A DNA stretch of 43,403 nucleotides from Trichomonas tenax. Its lineage: Eukaryota; Parabasalia; Trichomonadida; Trichomonadidae. The position numbers were made by a program, and so were the translations under genes. Location of the stretch: NCBI GenBank assembly GCA_023091735.1, contig JALKBU010000393.1, forward strand, positions 1 through 43,403, in the 5' to 3' direction. Numbering within the stretch: the stretch's first letter is position 1; each line of letters opens with the position of its first letter. The notes below the pieces were generated by a model. The model saw nothing but the letters and a program-made list of their open reading frames with translations. It did no database searches and was not told the DNA's origin. Shown piece by piece: positions 11,532 through 21,873 of this stretch.

Positions 11532-11747
11532 TCACGAATATTGACACTTTTCATCAAATTTTGATATTTGAAATTTTTGTCATTTAAATTGATTTATTGT
11601 CATGTTAGGCATTTTTCATTGATGATTCGGCAATTATTGGTGTTGCTAGGCTATCATGCAGTTGAGCATGAAGTGAAAAATGCATAGTTTCTATTGAAAC
11701 ATTGATAGAGATTAATTGTTCAAGAAAATGATTTTTTAGAAAAATGT

Positions 11748-12149
11748 TTAAAGCACCGCACTATATCTTTTCAGCAAATTTTTGATTTCATTTGTTTTGG
11801 CAAGCGCAAGAGCTGTTCTATTGGAGCTATCCCTAATGTTGACTCCTATTCCCTTCTGTTTGAGAAGGAAGTTGACAACCTCGTAGTGTCCATGTTCAGC
11901 AGCAACCATTAACTGTGTTGTGTTTGAGGACGATTGCATGTTAATGTTCGTATTCGGTAAGCTGAGGTAATAAACAATCCAATCAAGTTTTCCGTAAAAA
12001 CAAAGCCAATAGAGTGCTCCGATTTTGAGACGACTAACACTTAAATAATCAGCACCTGCCTCGATTAACATTTTGAACAGCGTCGTTTTTTCGAGTTCAG
12101 TTGAATACACGAGAACTGAGCAATGAAAGTTGTTATCAATTACATCACA
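11748..12149 (-). pseudogene. Ankyrin-repeat fragment
   Basis: The open stretch carries ankyrin-repeat text on the minus strand: TLFKMLIEAGADYLSVS, then GALYWLCFYGKLDWIVYYL, then TQLMVAAEHGHYEVVNFLLKQKG and TALALAKTNEIKNLLK. This is the C-terminal end of the large trichomonad ankyrin family. No ATG opens the frame. It is bounded upstream by a TAG (12150-12152), with ankyrin-like residues directly after the stop. I therefore read it as a 5'-truncated remnant ending at 11748. Ankyrin repeats mediate protein contacts; no other domain is visible. Confidence 0.65.
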
Positions 12150-12152
12150 CTA

Positions 12153-12827
12153 TTTCTCTCGGACACCAAATGTCAACGTTTTCCCTCATTTTTCAGATTT
12201 TTGGAACTGGATTCTATCTAAATACAACATCAAAAGAGTGCTTCGAGTGTCTATGATTTGAAATTTCCAAAATTCGATCAAAAAAATTTGAATAATGTGC
12301 CTGTCTGCCTCAACAATATTCATTTATTCATACACTACATCATCTTATTACGAAACAACTGTTACTTTTGAACCATATTGTTTTATTAATTTTTGATAAA
12401 ATATATTATCATTTTTGAGACTGTGCTATTCAAGGTTTATAATATGCAACACTGTGTGAAGCTACAGACGAAGTTGCATTAAGATATGTTTGTATAAATT
12501 TTAAAATCTTATATAAGCTACTGAAAACTTAAAAATAGAAAGGAAACATGTATGACTATGTGAAAATTCAGTTATAAGCCTAAATAATTTGTTTGATTTT
12601 GATATGATTTTAGATCTTGTTTGAAATTGGTGCATAAAGATTTAATTTTAGGAGCTTTGATTAAATCCAAAAGAATGAAGAATAACAATTTCGAAATCGT
12701 ATTTTGTCTTTGATATTTGGTAGATTTGACTTGAAAATATATGAATATACACTATGGCAAGTCCAAATCTAATGTAAAAGTTCTTGATAAAAAATATAAA
12801 AAAACGTCAAATTTCTAAAATAATAAA
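12153..12827. other. AT-rich spacer, no gene seen
   Basis: About 0.67 kb without coding or RNA signals that I can support. The last 50 bases before the next ATG are almost pure A/T, with one GTCAAATT and no clear Initiator. Confidence 0.4.
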
Positions 12828-13475
12828 ATGAAAGCATCGAAGCTTATAACGAATATTCTTGCTCTCATTTTGGGAATTGCGGCGGTTGTCGGATTGCTTG
12901 GATCCATCATCGTCGTCGGCATCTGGTGGTCACGAATTCGCTACGATTTTCCATATTCACAAAATGATGATGACGAAGCTTACAATTTATACATCGTTGT
13001 ATTATGCGGATGGGTATTCCCAATGATCGCATTCCTTGCGGCCACATTAAATCGCTTATTAAGTACATGCAAATTCAATTTCCTTGCGAGTTTGTTCCTT
13101 TCACTTTCTCTTCTTGCAGGACTCGGCGAAGTCGTAGATTTGATATTAGTTATCGTTTTGTCTGAGCCTCATTATTGCCATATAATTCAAACAAAGGGAA
13201 CTTACCCCGGAAACACCACATCTGGATATATGAAATGGTATAACAAGACTACAAAGGATATGTCTCCAGCAGAAAAACAAAAATTCGACAAAAATTTAAT
13301 GACATATCGCTGTGATACTCCAAATCTTTTCGTTACAATTTTCCTTTCAGTATTTGCAGGATCCCTTATATTGTCATTTGTTATTGTAATAATTTCACAG
13401 AAATGTAACGAAAGAATTAACTCAGAACTCGAAGCTGCGACTGAGGGAACATTGTACATGTTAAGTCAAACATGA
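12828..13475 (+). CDS. Four-helix membrane protein, tetraspanin-like (second copy of the type)
   Basis: This 215-residue protein has four hydrophobic segments at about residues 7-33, 55-73, 85-110 and 168-190. The order is short loop, small polar hairpin, then a larger loop between segments 3 and 4. That loop holds two cysteines (HYCHI and YRCDT) and two N-glycosylation sequons (NTT and NKT). The tail is short. The layout matches the protein at 483-1136 and tetraspanins in general, but the CCG motif of the large loop is missing, so the name is provisional. The codons are somewhat less AT-biased than the flanks, as expected for a real gene. The ATG at 12828 directly precedes the first membrane segment (MKASKLITNILALIL). 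Confidence 0.6.
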   Translation: MKASKLITNILALILGIAAVVGLLGSIIVVGIWWSRIRYDFPYSQNDDDEAYNLYIVVLCGWVFPMIAFLAATLNRLLSTCKFNFLASLFLSLSLLAGLGEVVDLILVIVLSEPHYCHIIQTKGTYPGNTTSGYMKWYNKTTKDMSPAEKQKFDKNLMTYRCDTPNLFVTIFLSVFAGSLILSFVIVIISQKCNERINSELEAATEGTLYMLSQT

Positions 13476-13839
13476 TTTTGACTATGTTACTTAAACTGTT
13501 TTTGATTGTAATTCAATTTTTCATTTACATATTTTGATATCTTCATATCAACTTCTGTTACATGAAATTCAAATCATTAGCTTGTTGTTTATATGAGATA
13601 CAAAAATATTTCTTGAATATTAAAGTAATTTTTAATTGAACATGAATAATTAGGCATTGAGATTTACTTTTGATGGTTTTTATAGTGATAGATTGTTAGG
13701 TATCAAAATGAAAATTTGAAAATATTTTATCAAATTAAACTCGATATGAGAGTATATCCTTTTAAGAATAAATATAGATCGAAAAATGGAATTATTTTGC
13801 ATGCTTTGAAAGTCATTTATTTATAAAGTTCGCATTTTG

Positions 13840-14277
13840 ATGTCTGAAGAAATTCCTTTCTATATAAACCAAATCATTGTTTACAAAAGAGGTTCCGACG
13901 AACCGATGCAGATGTCCGATCACATACCTCCGGGCCGAAATGTTGAATTTGGACAATCATTAAAATATCCTGAAGGAACATGGAACATTTTGAAACTGGC
14001 TTTCAAGGTGAATAAGGCTGTGAAGGGTGTTGTTTGTCACAGGAAGGTCTATAAACTTGGAATATGCGTGAATACTGAAGATGAGCCAATTGGTGATTTA
14101 GAACCGAGAGAAGAGGTTTACATTCACACATTCCCTGAAGTTGAGTCTCCATCTGGCTTTTTCGTCAGAGGAAATTTCTCATGTTCACTAAGATTCACTG
14201 ATGGCGATGGAAAGGAGATCTACACAATCACTTATCCATTTGAGATTTGTAAGAAAGATGTTTTAGAAAAGAAATAA
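13840..14277 (+). CDS. Rho GDP-dissociation inhibitor (RhoGDI)
   Basis: This 145-residue cytosolic protein matches the immunoglobulin-like domain of RhoGDI. That domain extracts prenylated, GDP-bound Rho/Rac GTPases from membranes. Family landmarks in order are LAFKVNKAVKGVVCHRKVYKLG (equivalent to the FxVNxxIVxGLxYxxxxxRxG strand), then the LEPREEVYIHTFPEVESPSGFFVRGNFSCSLRFTDGDG run (equivalent to GSYxPxxExYxxxxxxEEAPxGxLARGxYxxxSxFTDDD) and the final ITYPFEICKKD strand. Animal RhoGDIs are about 200 residues; here the N-terminal regulatory arm is reduced to roughly 35. The start is taken at 13840, because the codon just before (13837) is TTG. It presumably acts with the RasGEF and CARMIL-like products of this window in membrane-actin control, but no operon-like link exists. 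Confidence 0.8.
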   Translation: MSEEIPFYINQIIVYKRGSDEPMQMSDHIPPGRNVEFGQSLKYPEGTWNILKLAFKVNKAVKGVVCHRKVYKLGICVNTEDEPIGDLEPREEVYIHTFPEVESPSGFFVRGNFSCSLRFTDGDGKEIYTITYPFEICKKDVLEKK

Positions 14278-14931
14278 ATATTTTTTTTTATCAAATATCA
14301 AAATTCGTATCATACAGTTATTGAAGCAGTTGAGCATCAATATCCAAAGACTATTTATAGAAGCATCGAACAAAATATATCGAATTCATTGAAAATTATA
14401 TCGAAAATATAACTTTATTTTTATATCCATAATAACTATCATTTGTGAGTATAATATGAACAGTAGTTATTTGAATTCATAATGTTTATTTCACAGGATA
14501 TAAAGCAATCAACAATTTTGAAGTATACTTTGACAAATCATAACAAAAAGAGACATATATTGATTATAAATGATTTAAAAAGATATTATATTAAAGTATA
14601 GGAAATTCCTAATATGTTGGCATATTTGTAACTGTTCATCATAAATCAATATGCTAAAAAAATAATTGTTTTATCACTCGTTTCACAAATCCATCGATTT
14701 TCTTTAAATTGTTACAGCAATGCGTGACTAAATACTATATAACAAGATCACTAATACTTATAAGTTATGTTTGTGATACTGATAATTAATGATAACATTG
14801 CAGAAAAATGAAATCAATATCATAAAAAGATAAAGATATGTAACATCAAAAACTCAATATACTAAAGCTAGAAATTGTGTGTGTTATGGTTAAAATAGTC
14901 AAATTCAATGTTGTGAAGTATTGAATAAAAA
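14278..14931. other. AT-rich spacer, no gene seen
   Basis: About 0.65 kb, very AT-rich, with scattered short inverted repeats and no reading frame, RNA gene or known repeat that I can support. Confidence 0.4.
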
Positions 14932-15174
14932 GTGATAATTTTTGATGTTCATTTTTTAATTCACGCGAAATCAGAGTCAAAATCTATTTTGAAAATAGGA
15001 TACAACGATAAGATAATACAGTACAAAGTGAGTGGATCATCAAAACACAGGATAAACGGATCAGATCAAATTTCAAAACCAGAATACGCTTTTGATCAAG
15101 TTGAAAAAGATTACGATTGGTGTTCAAACTGCGGCAGTAATGCAACTGATTTCCCTTGGATTGTTTTTTATTAA
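14932..15174 (+). pseudogene. Discoidin (F5/8 type C)-like domain fragment
   Basis: An 80-codon open stretch without an ATG (it opens with GTG). The part from about residue 38 (KHRINGSDQISKPEYAFD) through DYDWCSNCGSNATDFPWIVFY resembles the start of trichomonad F5/8 type C-like domains. In those, a Ser/Asn-rich strand and a WCSNCGS motif precede a hydrophobic strand. Such domains bind carbohydrates or lipids on cell-surface proteins. A TAA follows immediately after the first strands, so the rest of the domain is missing, and no signal peptide is seen. I read it as a decayed fragment. The family match is from pattern memory and is moderate. Confidence 0.45.
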
Positions 15175-15212
15175 ATAATAGAAAAATAAATTTAGAAAGT
15201 TATTATTTGAAA

Positions 15213-15491
15213 TCAGGCTGTTGCTATGCAGGATGATGCTGCAAAGATTACGGATATTGCTGTGATTGCTATCTTTTTAGTTGGGCTCTCCAAGTTTCCA
15301 ATGATGGAGAGAAATGGGAAAAAGTTGAGGGATCCCTCAACATACCACTCGTTGTAGTCATAGTCGTTGTACTCGTATTCGCTTGAATGATAACCACCTC
15401 TGATTGTGCCTCCGCTCTTTGAGTATGAGCCCTCAATGTATACTGGATTATCTACTTCGTTGTAGATGTAGCTATATGTTAGCAAGAACAT
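15213..15491 (-). CDS. Small secreted or anchored Gly/Tyr-rich protein
   Basis: This 92-residue protein is not recognised. It has a hydrophobic start (MFLLTYSYIY) and a middle rich in Gly, Ser, Tyr, Asp and Glu (SGGTIRGGYHSSEYEYNDYDY). It ends in a hydrophobic C-terminus (KIAITAISVIFAASSCIATA). That layout of signal peptide, polar body and hydrophobic end with no cytosolic tail fits a tail-anchored or GPI-type surface peptide. A TCATTT Initiator (15499-15504) sits about 11 nt before the ATG, which supports it as a transcribed gene. Base composition of the body is clearly less AT-rich than the flanks. Its function is unknown. Confidence 0.55.
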   Translation of the reverse strand: MFLLTYSYIYNEVDNPVYIEGSYSKSGGTIRGGYHSSEYEYNDYDYNEWYVEGSLNFFPFLSIIGNLESPTKKIAITAISVIFAASSCIATA

Positions 15492-16181
15492 GCAATAAAA
15501 ATGAATATTTTGTCAAGCTACCAAGACTTTAAAATTAAAAAATGTCGTCCGTATATTGTATTGATTAATAATAACAAATAAATCATATTTGAAATGTGTC
15601 AATTTGCCACGATTCGACAAATTAATTAATTATGTCAATTTGCCAGAGATTTCTGTTTTATTGCTTTTATATTAATCATGTAATCAATCTCTAAATCACA
15701 TAGAAATTTGACGATGACAAATTGACAAAATGTGAGTAGCGATGATAAAGTATTTTTTCTTATTTTGATTTTTCTCTTTTATGAAAAATGAAGAATATGA
15801 CATTGGCGTTATTAAAGCTTATTGATCTATGGATAGAATCGCATGTTGTTTGTTGATATAATGTGTTCCAAAATGAAATTTATATTTTCGAAAAATATCA
15901 ATGAATTTGGATGTAGATCTTCCTTCATTGATCAATCTATGAATTCCAACTCAAGTGTTGCAACTAAAGTTATTTCAGTTCAAAAGAATAGACTCAATAA
16001 GCAATTTTTTTTAAATCCAAATATCGCGTGGAGCATGATCGAGGTTGTTGCAAATAGAAAATGTAATTTCCACTTTTCTCAGAATATTGAGATCATAATT
16101 TTTGAATATACATATTCTATAAAGTTGAATCAGCTAAAAATAAATTATTTTTACAATTATGTATATATCACAATTTAATCA
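15492..16181. other. Spacer with a doubtful small reading frame
   Basis: GTCAATTTGCC occurs twice (near 15598 and 15644), possibly as paired sites between the divergent genes. A 111-codon frame at 15843-16178 opens with ATG but has near-random AT-driven composition, no domain and no signal peptide. I do not call it a gene. Confidence 0.35.
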
Positions 16182-16245
16182 TTTACATGACTTTTTAATT
16201 TTTGTCATGTAATTTTTATAATTATTGTAAACAATTTACATGACA
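16182..16245 (+). promoter_or_regulatory. Cluster of TTTACATGAC motifs ahead of the CARMIL-like gene
   Basis: TTTACATGAC (16182-16191), an inverted TTGTCATGTAA (16202-16212) and TTTACATGACA (16235-16245) lie 83-146 bp before the ATG at 16328. A looser CCATGTAATTGTCAG follows at about 16263. This dense, two-orientation clustering resembles 22940-23029 ahead of the nucleoside hydrolase. Confidence 0.45.
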
Positions 16246-16327
16246 TTTCTGAAAATATTTTGCCATGTAATTGTCAGTTTAATTAAGGACGATATGTAAA
16301 TTATTAACGTCGCTAAACGCGCAGAAA

Positions 16328-18946
16328 ATGATAACACCAATCGAGCGTGCTTTAGCCATTTCGACATCAAAGGGATATAAACCGGTCATTGCCTGCGAGG
16401 TCGAAGATTCTGGAAAAAAAGTATTCAAAAAACAGCGGATTTCAGTTGTTTGTGATTTCGTTTTCGAGCTTTTCGATAAAAAAGGCGAATCAGTCACACA
16501 CAGCTTCTCGTGGCTGAAGCTCACTGGCTTCAAAATCATCGATGAATGCCAAGTTCAGTTAATGTTTAACAAGAAAACTTTTCAATTTGCTTCTCCTCAA
16601 TTCAAGACTTTCGTTGCAGCAATAATCGATACTTCACAGCGATTTTTGACTAAAAACGAACTAACAACGATAAATTTCCAAACGTCTGATTTCTTCAAAT
16701 CAAAAGCAACGCCAATATCATTAATTCACCGCTTTGAACTGAAAATGAAGGAAACGAAAACCGACTTAAAGCCGGAATCAATCAGATACTTCAGAAATCT
16801 CTGCATAACGGAGAGAAAAATTGTAAATCTTTCCGAATTTCCAGAGCCTGATTTACTTATTCCGCTGTTTTTCGATTGTCTTCCACTGATGCACTTTGTA
16901 AGCAGTCTTTCTGTTCCTCCAATGATTTGCAAAGTTGATGCATTCGATTATTTAACAGAATTCATAAAACAACCATCATATCTCCGCCACCTCACAATAG
17001 ATTGTAAAATAGAAACATCATTTGTCACATTTATTCAAGTATTAAAAGAAAATAATCGCTCTAGAATTACAGGATTGACATTTGAAAACTCCAACTTTAC
17101 AATAGACTCCCTTAGCATTCTCACCGAAGCACTCACAGCGAGAAGCATTACTTCATTGGGCTTCCACAAAGCAATTTCTCATCCAGCGAGAATTTACTTC
17201 TGTTCGACATTCTTCCAAGGTGAATTCATAGCAAATCTCAAGTACCTCGACTTGAGAGGAACGCCTAACTTAGACCTTAGAATTCTTCTCCCTAAAGCAC
17301 GTTCTATCTGCATTTTGAATGTCGAAGCATGCAACATTGAAGTCTCTGAAATTTTGTCGATTATTTCTTCAATTGCACTTCCTTCGCTTAAAATCCTCAA
17401 TATTTCGAATAATCCGTTCTCAATGCCTCTTCCTTCTTCATCATCGATTCCTAAATCACTCACAACATTCATCGCAAACAAAATCACATTCCCAGACAAC
17501 AATCTTGTCACGCTTATTTCATTTTTATTCGCAAAAGTTCAAAAACCATTAAACCTTTCTATCGCAGATGCATTAGCTTCAACAGATGAATGGTTCCGCG
17601 TATTTAATTTCTTGCAAAAGACACCTTTCGAGAATCTTTCCTCGTTGACATGGGATAATAACCCAACATATCCATCTCTATTTGAATTTCTCGCAAGAAA
17701 CAAACTTTTGGATTATCTTTCGTTATCCGGATGTTTCTATGAATCGAATCACGGCCCAATTGTTTGCTTATCGGATTATCTCGAGCAAGCACCAACTCTC
17801 AAGACGTTATTGCTTCGTGGCTTCAACGCTTCGATATTAGGTAAATACACAGTTGCAGCACTCACATCAATGAGATCAATGACGGCATTGGAACATCTTG
17901 ATGTTTCATTCTCATCTGGCAGCGACGATGAACTTATTGCTTTGAGAATATTAGTTGCTGAGCTTCCTCATTTGCGTAGTATTGCATTTGATGGCTCGAG
18001 ATCTCTCAATCCGCAGTTATACACAGATTTAATTAAATCATGCAGATATACAGAAGAAAAGCGAGTTTCCGTTATTTTCCCTAACGAAGACCTTGAAATG
18101 CTCAACAAGCGCAATATTATCACAGAGAAAGATTTCAACAATCTTTTCGATCTCTGTCTCCAGCAGCCTGAGATGTGTGATGCACAGAAGAAGCACTGCG
18201 AGTTCATCAGACCAGAAAACAGTCCAATTGATGCTGAATGCATTATTCCAACAGACGATTATTCTCTTACATTCCCACTCTTCTTAACACGTGAGGAAGT
18301 TATCCAACTTGGTGGTGAAGAAGCAGATGATGAAACAGTCGCTCCAGAAACCGTTGTTATTGATTACACTGTGAACGACTTTGAAGACAATGATGATGGA
18401 AGGACAATTGCTTCTCTTAATTTCAATCAGTCCAAGAATCCAGCAGCTCCTTCTATATCTTCTATTGTCATTTCAACACCAACAGCTTCATCCATTCGCT
18501 CGCTTCCAAAAGATAATGATAATGAAAGCCAGGCATCGAAGAAGAGAACAATGGCGAATGTGTTAAGAAGAGCACGTTCTGAGAGAGCAGAATCTGTGAA
18601 TGGTGATATTGCGGAAAGTCCATTCTCTGTCAAGAGTGGAACATCTAATAGACGCACGAAGAGCAGGAACATTGACACTCCACAATCAGGAAGATCGAAG
18701 ACGATCATATCTCCTTTCCATCAGGGATTGACTGCCGAGAACGTTGACAGACATAGCTGGGAGTTCCCTGCTAACTACGATATAGAGTTCAACCAAGACG
18801 TGTGGAAGGATGCCGCTGCGGAATTCTCAATACAGAGCTTATTTGATGAAATTAGATATGAGAAAAGTGCGATTGTTCACAGGGCTGGTGATGCACAGTC
18901 TGTTATGTCAAAGAGATCGAAGAAATCAAAAATGCATGATGTTTGA
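16328..18946 (+). CDS. CARMIL-like leucine-rich-repeat protein
   Basis: This 872-residue cytosolic protein has three parts. Residues 1-120 form a non-canonical PH-like domain (SFSWLKLTGFKI...CQVQLMFNKKTFQF), as at the N-terminus of CARMIL proteins. Residues about 195-590 hold RNase-inhibitor-type leucine-rich repeats (for example LKYLDLRGTPNLDL, LKILNISNNPFSM, LDYLSLSGCFYES, LEHLDVSFSSGSDDE). Residues 600-872 are acidic then Ser/Arg-rich and probably disordered (KKRTMANVLRRARSERAES). CARMILs bind capping protein and Arp2/3 activators at membranes to promote actin assembly, and trichomonads have several such genes. I could not find a clear capping-protein-interaction motif in the tail, so capping-protein binding is inferred only. 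The ATG at 16328 is the first in frame. Upstream motifs at 16182-16245 are probably regulatory. Uninterrupted length and balanced codons show an intact gene. Confidence 0.75.
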   Translation: MITPIERALAISTSKGYKPVIACEVEDSGKKVFKKQRISVVCDFVFELFDKKGESVTHSFSWLKLTGFKIIDECQVQLMFNKKTFQFASPQFKTFVAAIIDTSQRFLTKNELTTINFQTSDFFKSKATPISLIHRFELKMKETKTDLKPESIRYFRNLCITERKIVNLSEFPEPDLLIPLFFDCLPLMHFVSSLSVPPMICKVDAFDYLTEFIKQPSYLRHLTIDCKIETSFVTFIQVLKENNRSRITGLTFENSNFTIDSLSILTEALTARSITSLGFHKAISHPARIYFCSTFFQGEFIANLKYLDLRGTPNLDLRILLPKARSICILNVEACNIEVSEILSIISSIALPSLKILNISNNPFSMPLPSSSSIPKSLTTFIANKITFPDNNLVTLISFLFAKVQKPLNLSIADALASTDEWFRVFNFLQKTPFENLSSLTWDNNPTYPSLFEFLARNKLLDYLSLSGCFYESNHGPIVCLSDYLEQAPTLKTLLLRGFNASILGKYTVAALTSMRSMTALEHLDVSFSSGSDDELIALRILVAELPHLRSIAFDGSRSLNPQLYTDLIKSCRYTEEKRVSVIFPNEDLEMLNKRNIITEKDFNNLFDLCLQQPEMCDAQKKHCEFIRPENSPIDAECIIPTDDYSLTFPLFLTREEVIQLGGEEADDETVAPETVVIDYTVNDFEDNDDGRTIASLNFNQSKNPAAPSISSIVISTPTASSIRSLPKDNDNESQASKKRTMANVLRRARSERAESVNGDIAESPFSVKSGTSNRRTKSRNIDTPQSGRSKTIISPFHQGLTAENVDRHSWEFPANYDIEFNQDVWKDAAAEFSIQSLFDEIRYEKSAIVHRAGDAQSVMSKRSKKSKMHDV

Positions 18947-19558
18947 AAATGATATTAATATAGATATTTCGTGAGAAAATATTGATTGATTTTATTTATA
19001 TTTGTAAAGCTTTAACCTATAAATTGTTACACTATATTTCAAGCCACATCAAACCATGACATGGAAACCAATATTATTTAGAATGCTTTGGCTCTAGTAA
19101 AATCGATTCAAAAAGCAAAAAATTAAGGATGTCAAACTAAAGATCGCTCATCTGGCATCCCCTCGATTTATATAAAATGTTTATAAGTCGCTGGATAAGC
19201 AAAATTAAAGTCCCAAATTTGAAATATGGCAAACTTGAACATCAATCATGAGCAAATAGAGCAACTACAGAAATTTGGAAATATAGTCATAACAGACGAA
19301 ATTCTCATTGCATAGCTGAGCCTGCAGCCAATAGCTATTGGCGAAAATTCCAAATCCAAAAAGAACAGATTTTCTTCGAAAGACAAAAATAAAGAAATTT
19401 TTGACATGTAAAGATTTATTAGGCAAAAATTCAAATCATCAGGATTCGCTGATATTTGGAATCCACACACTTTGTAATATCTAAATTTGAGAACAAATCG
19501 AAAGTTGAATTTTGGAGACAAAAACAAAATTGAAGAGGTTTAGCTGGTTTTCAGAGAG
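18947..19558. other. Spacer with one motif copy
   Basis: No gene is seen. TGACATGTAAA at 19402-19412 (TTTACATGTCA on the minus strand) lies about 150 bp before the Noc2 start. No TCAYTT Initiator is evident near 19559; the nearest is TTTTCAGAGAG. Confidence 0.4.
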
Positions 19559-20737
19559 ATGAGTGAAGAAATTCCAGAAACAGAGCTAAACGCGGCTTTC
19601 GAGGACTGCAAGAAGGGAGACTTCTCTGTCATTCCTCTCATTGTTGATGCTTCTCTCAATGGAAAGCCCGATTTACTTGAAAAATTAGCTGATATTATTG
19701 CATCTACTGTAAATCCGAATAATTTTTCAGAATCCGAGAAAGAAATCGAAGGTTTCATCCTCGCTGGATTCGAAAATAACAAAATTTTCAAACCATTCGC
19801 TGAAATTTTCAAACGCAAAGATTTATCAGGATTATCTCAATTTTTCGCTGAAATCATTGCAGGATACATCGCACAACACAGCCAGCGCGTCATAGACTTG
19901 GAATTATTCATCTGCTCACACGCAGCACAGAATGATCCAACATTTTATGATTATGTCGTCCATCTCTTATATGCACAGCTTATTTGCAACATGGAACAGG
20001 ATAACTTCGCAGAGCTTGAGACTGCCTTTGTCCGTTTCATTGATTTTGACCCGCAAATCACGATGTTTAAAGTTTTATCACTTATGAAGGAAAGTTTCAT
20101 CGAATTGACAAATGTTTTGACAGATGAAACAGGCGAGAGATACGGAAATAGATCATTTTATAATAAAGTTCATCTTTGGTCTAATTTTGCATTTCGCGCT
20201 GAAGGATTCACACAAGCATACATCACAATCATTTTGCACGCATTGCGCTCGAAATCTTTGAAATTAAATCCACTTCGACTTAAATTAATCAAGATTCTCG
20301 TTGATCACGAAGAATATCTCGCTCCACTTTCATCAATCGCACGTGCTCTCTCCAAATCTCGCAGCAGCAAAGCCACTGAAGAAGCCGAGTTTGATTTTGA
20401 AACCTTATATATATCATCCAAGGAAATCGGAAGAACACAGAAATATCAGAACGAAATTTATAACAGATCTATTTCACTTCTTAAGAAGTGCATTTTTGGA
20501 CTTAGAAAGAGAGTTGCGTTCCCAGAAATCGCAGCTCCAATCGTCAGGACAATCGAGATGATGGTCACAGAGGAGCAGTACAAGCCGCACGCGCAGCAGC
20601 TTAATCAGCTCAAGGACGCCATCAAGGAGAACGCGACATGGATAGAGCGCACACGCATGAAAGTTGTCCAGACCACAGACTTCAACATTATAGAGAATAT
20701 TGAGCTTGAAGGAAACGCTCCTTTCAAACTCAAGTAA
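19559..20737 (+). CDS. NOC2-like: Noc2-type nucleolar complex protein
   Basis: This 392-residue protein resembles the conserved half of Noc2. Noc2 pairs with Noc1 and then Noc3 to carry 60S pre-ribosomes from nucleolus to nucleoplasm. Landmarks in order are a helical N-terminal region, YNKVHLWSNFAF...AYITIILHALRSKSLKLNPLRLKLIKIL (matching the ryFPLRF-like region), then FDFETLYISSKEIGRTQKYQNEIYNRSISLL (KLPKsxLxTrxYQxxVxExxxxLL in the family), RVAFPEIAAPIVRTIE (the FPElxlPvv block), and ENATWIERTRMKVV...APFKL at the end. Most eukaryotic Noc2 proteins are 600-750 residues. Here the long acidic N-terminus is absent, as is common for compact trichomonad proteins. The ATG at 19559 gives MSEEIPETELNAAF. 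The TAATAAA at the stop is a typical trichomonad end, where the polyadenylation signal overlaps the stop codon. Confidence 0.75.
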   Translation: MSEEIPETELNAAFEDCKKGDFSVIPLIVDASLNGKPDLLEKLADIIASTVNPNNFSESEKEIEGFILAGFENNKIFKPFAEIFKRKDLSGLSQFFAEIIAGYIAQHSQRVIDLELFICSHAAQNDPTFYDYVVHLLYAQLICNMEQDNFAELETAFVRFIDFDPQITMFKVLSLMKESFIELTNVLTDETGERYGNRSFYNKVHLWSNFAFRAEGFTQAYITIILHALRSKSLKLNPLRLKLIKILVDHEEYLAPLSSIARALSKSRSSKATEEAEFDFETLYISSKEIGRTQKYQNEIYNRSISLLKKCIFGLRKRVAFPEIAAPIVRTIEMMVTEEQYKPHAQQLNQLKDAIKENATWIERTRMKVVQTTDFNIIENIELEGNAPFKLK

Positions 20738-20887
20738 TAAAGTTATTTATTTGATTCTTTTTAAAAGTAAAACACTTTCATATAGAATCTAAGGAGGATA
20801 TATCACCCTCTTATTTATAATGATTATCAAAATAATGATGTCAAAGTTCTATCTATCAATGACTTATCCTCAGCTAGATATAAATGA

Positions 20888-21660
20888 GGGCAGTTAAATT
20901 TTTATACACAAAGTCGGCGAAACTCGTTTTTTAACTCATTGGATTAAATTCTTGCGAAGTTATTGAAACACAATGTACAAAATCATGTTGTGCATGATAT
21001 ATTAAAGAATTAGCTAACAAAGGCTATATTTCATTAAAATATTAGGTATATCTTGCATCAAAAACATTGATTTCCCATGATGTGCTTTACTCATTATAAT
21101 ATATTATATTCACATTGTATAGCATTTTTATAACGTAAAATATGTTTTTGTCGATGATAAATAAGTAAATCTAATCATAAATATGCTTTTTTAGCTTTTT
21201 TTGGAAAAATGTATTCCAAGCTCTGTGTGTTATTCTCACAAAAATAATGATGATTCTTTTTTGAGCGGCTAAATTTGAAAAGTTTATTAAATTGAGAAGA
21301 ATAACACACAGAGCTTATGTATGAACACTTGGAATACTTTTTTCCAAAAAAAGCTAAAAAAGCATAGTTGTGATTAGATTTACTTATTTATCATCGACAA
21401 AAACATATTTTAGGTTATAAAAATGCTATACAATGTGAATATAATATATTATAATGAGTAAAGCACATCATGGGAAATCAATGTTTTTGATGCAAGATAT
21501 ACCTAATATTTTAATGAAATATAGCCTTTGTTAGCTAATTCTTTAATATATCATGCACAACATGATTTTGTACATTGTGTTTCAATAACTTCGCAAGAAT
21601 TTAATCCAATGAGTTAAAAAACGAGTTTCGCCGACTTTGTGTATCAATTTTAGAAAAGCC
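20888..21660 (+). mobile_element. Foldback element, full copy A (773 bp)
   Basis: The element is almost one long palindrome. The left arm (from 20888) and right arm (to 21660) are about 340 bp each and nearly identical inverted. They share an AAGTCGGCGAAACTCG terminal block and flank a unique centre of about 70 bp (about 21234-21304). It begins GGGC and ends GCC. The flanks TATAAATGA (20879-20887) and TATAAATAA (21661-21669) agree at 8 of 9 bases, which fits a 9-bp target duplication as in Mutator-like elements. No open frame of transposase size exists, so it is non-autonomous. A second full copy in opposite orientation is at 36546-37317 and a half copy at 32859-33287. The copies differ by only a few bases, so the family spread recently. 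Confidence 0.85.
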
Positions 21661-21873
21661 TATAAATAACGACATGTATATTAATATTTTGTCATGTACA
21701 CTTTGATTACATGACTTATGACAAAATCCTTTATTTACAAGAACCGAAAACCTAGGTTTGATTTTCGACTTCAAATTAGTAAACTTATATAAATTAATAT
21801 GTGATTCCTTTACCACAGTATTATAATATTTTGATGCTTTTTAATACCCGTTTAAAACGATCGTTCTGCTCAA

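Noticed and set aside
15843..16178. 111-codon ATG frame before the CARMIL-like gene
   Set aside because: Composition is that of random AT-rich DNA, with no Initiator, signal peptide or homologous pattern.
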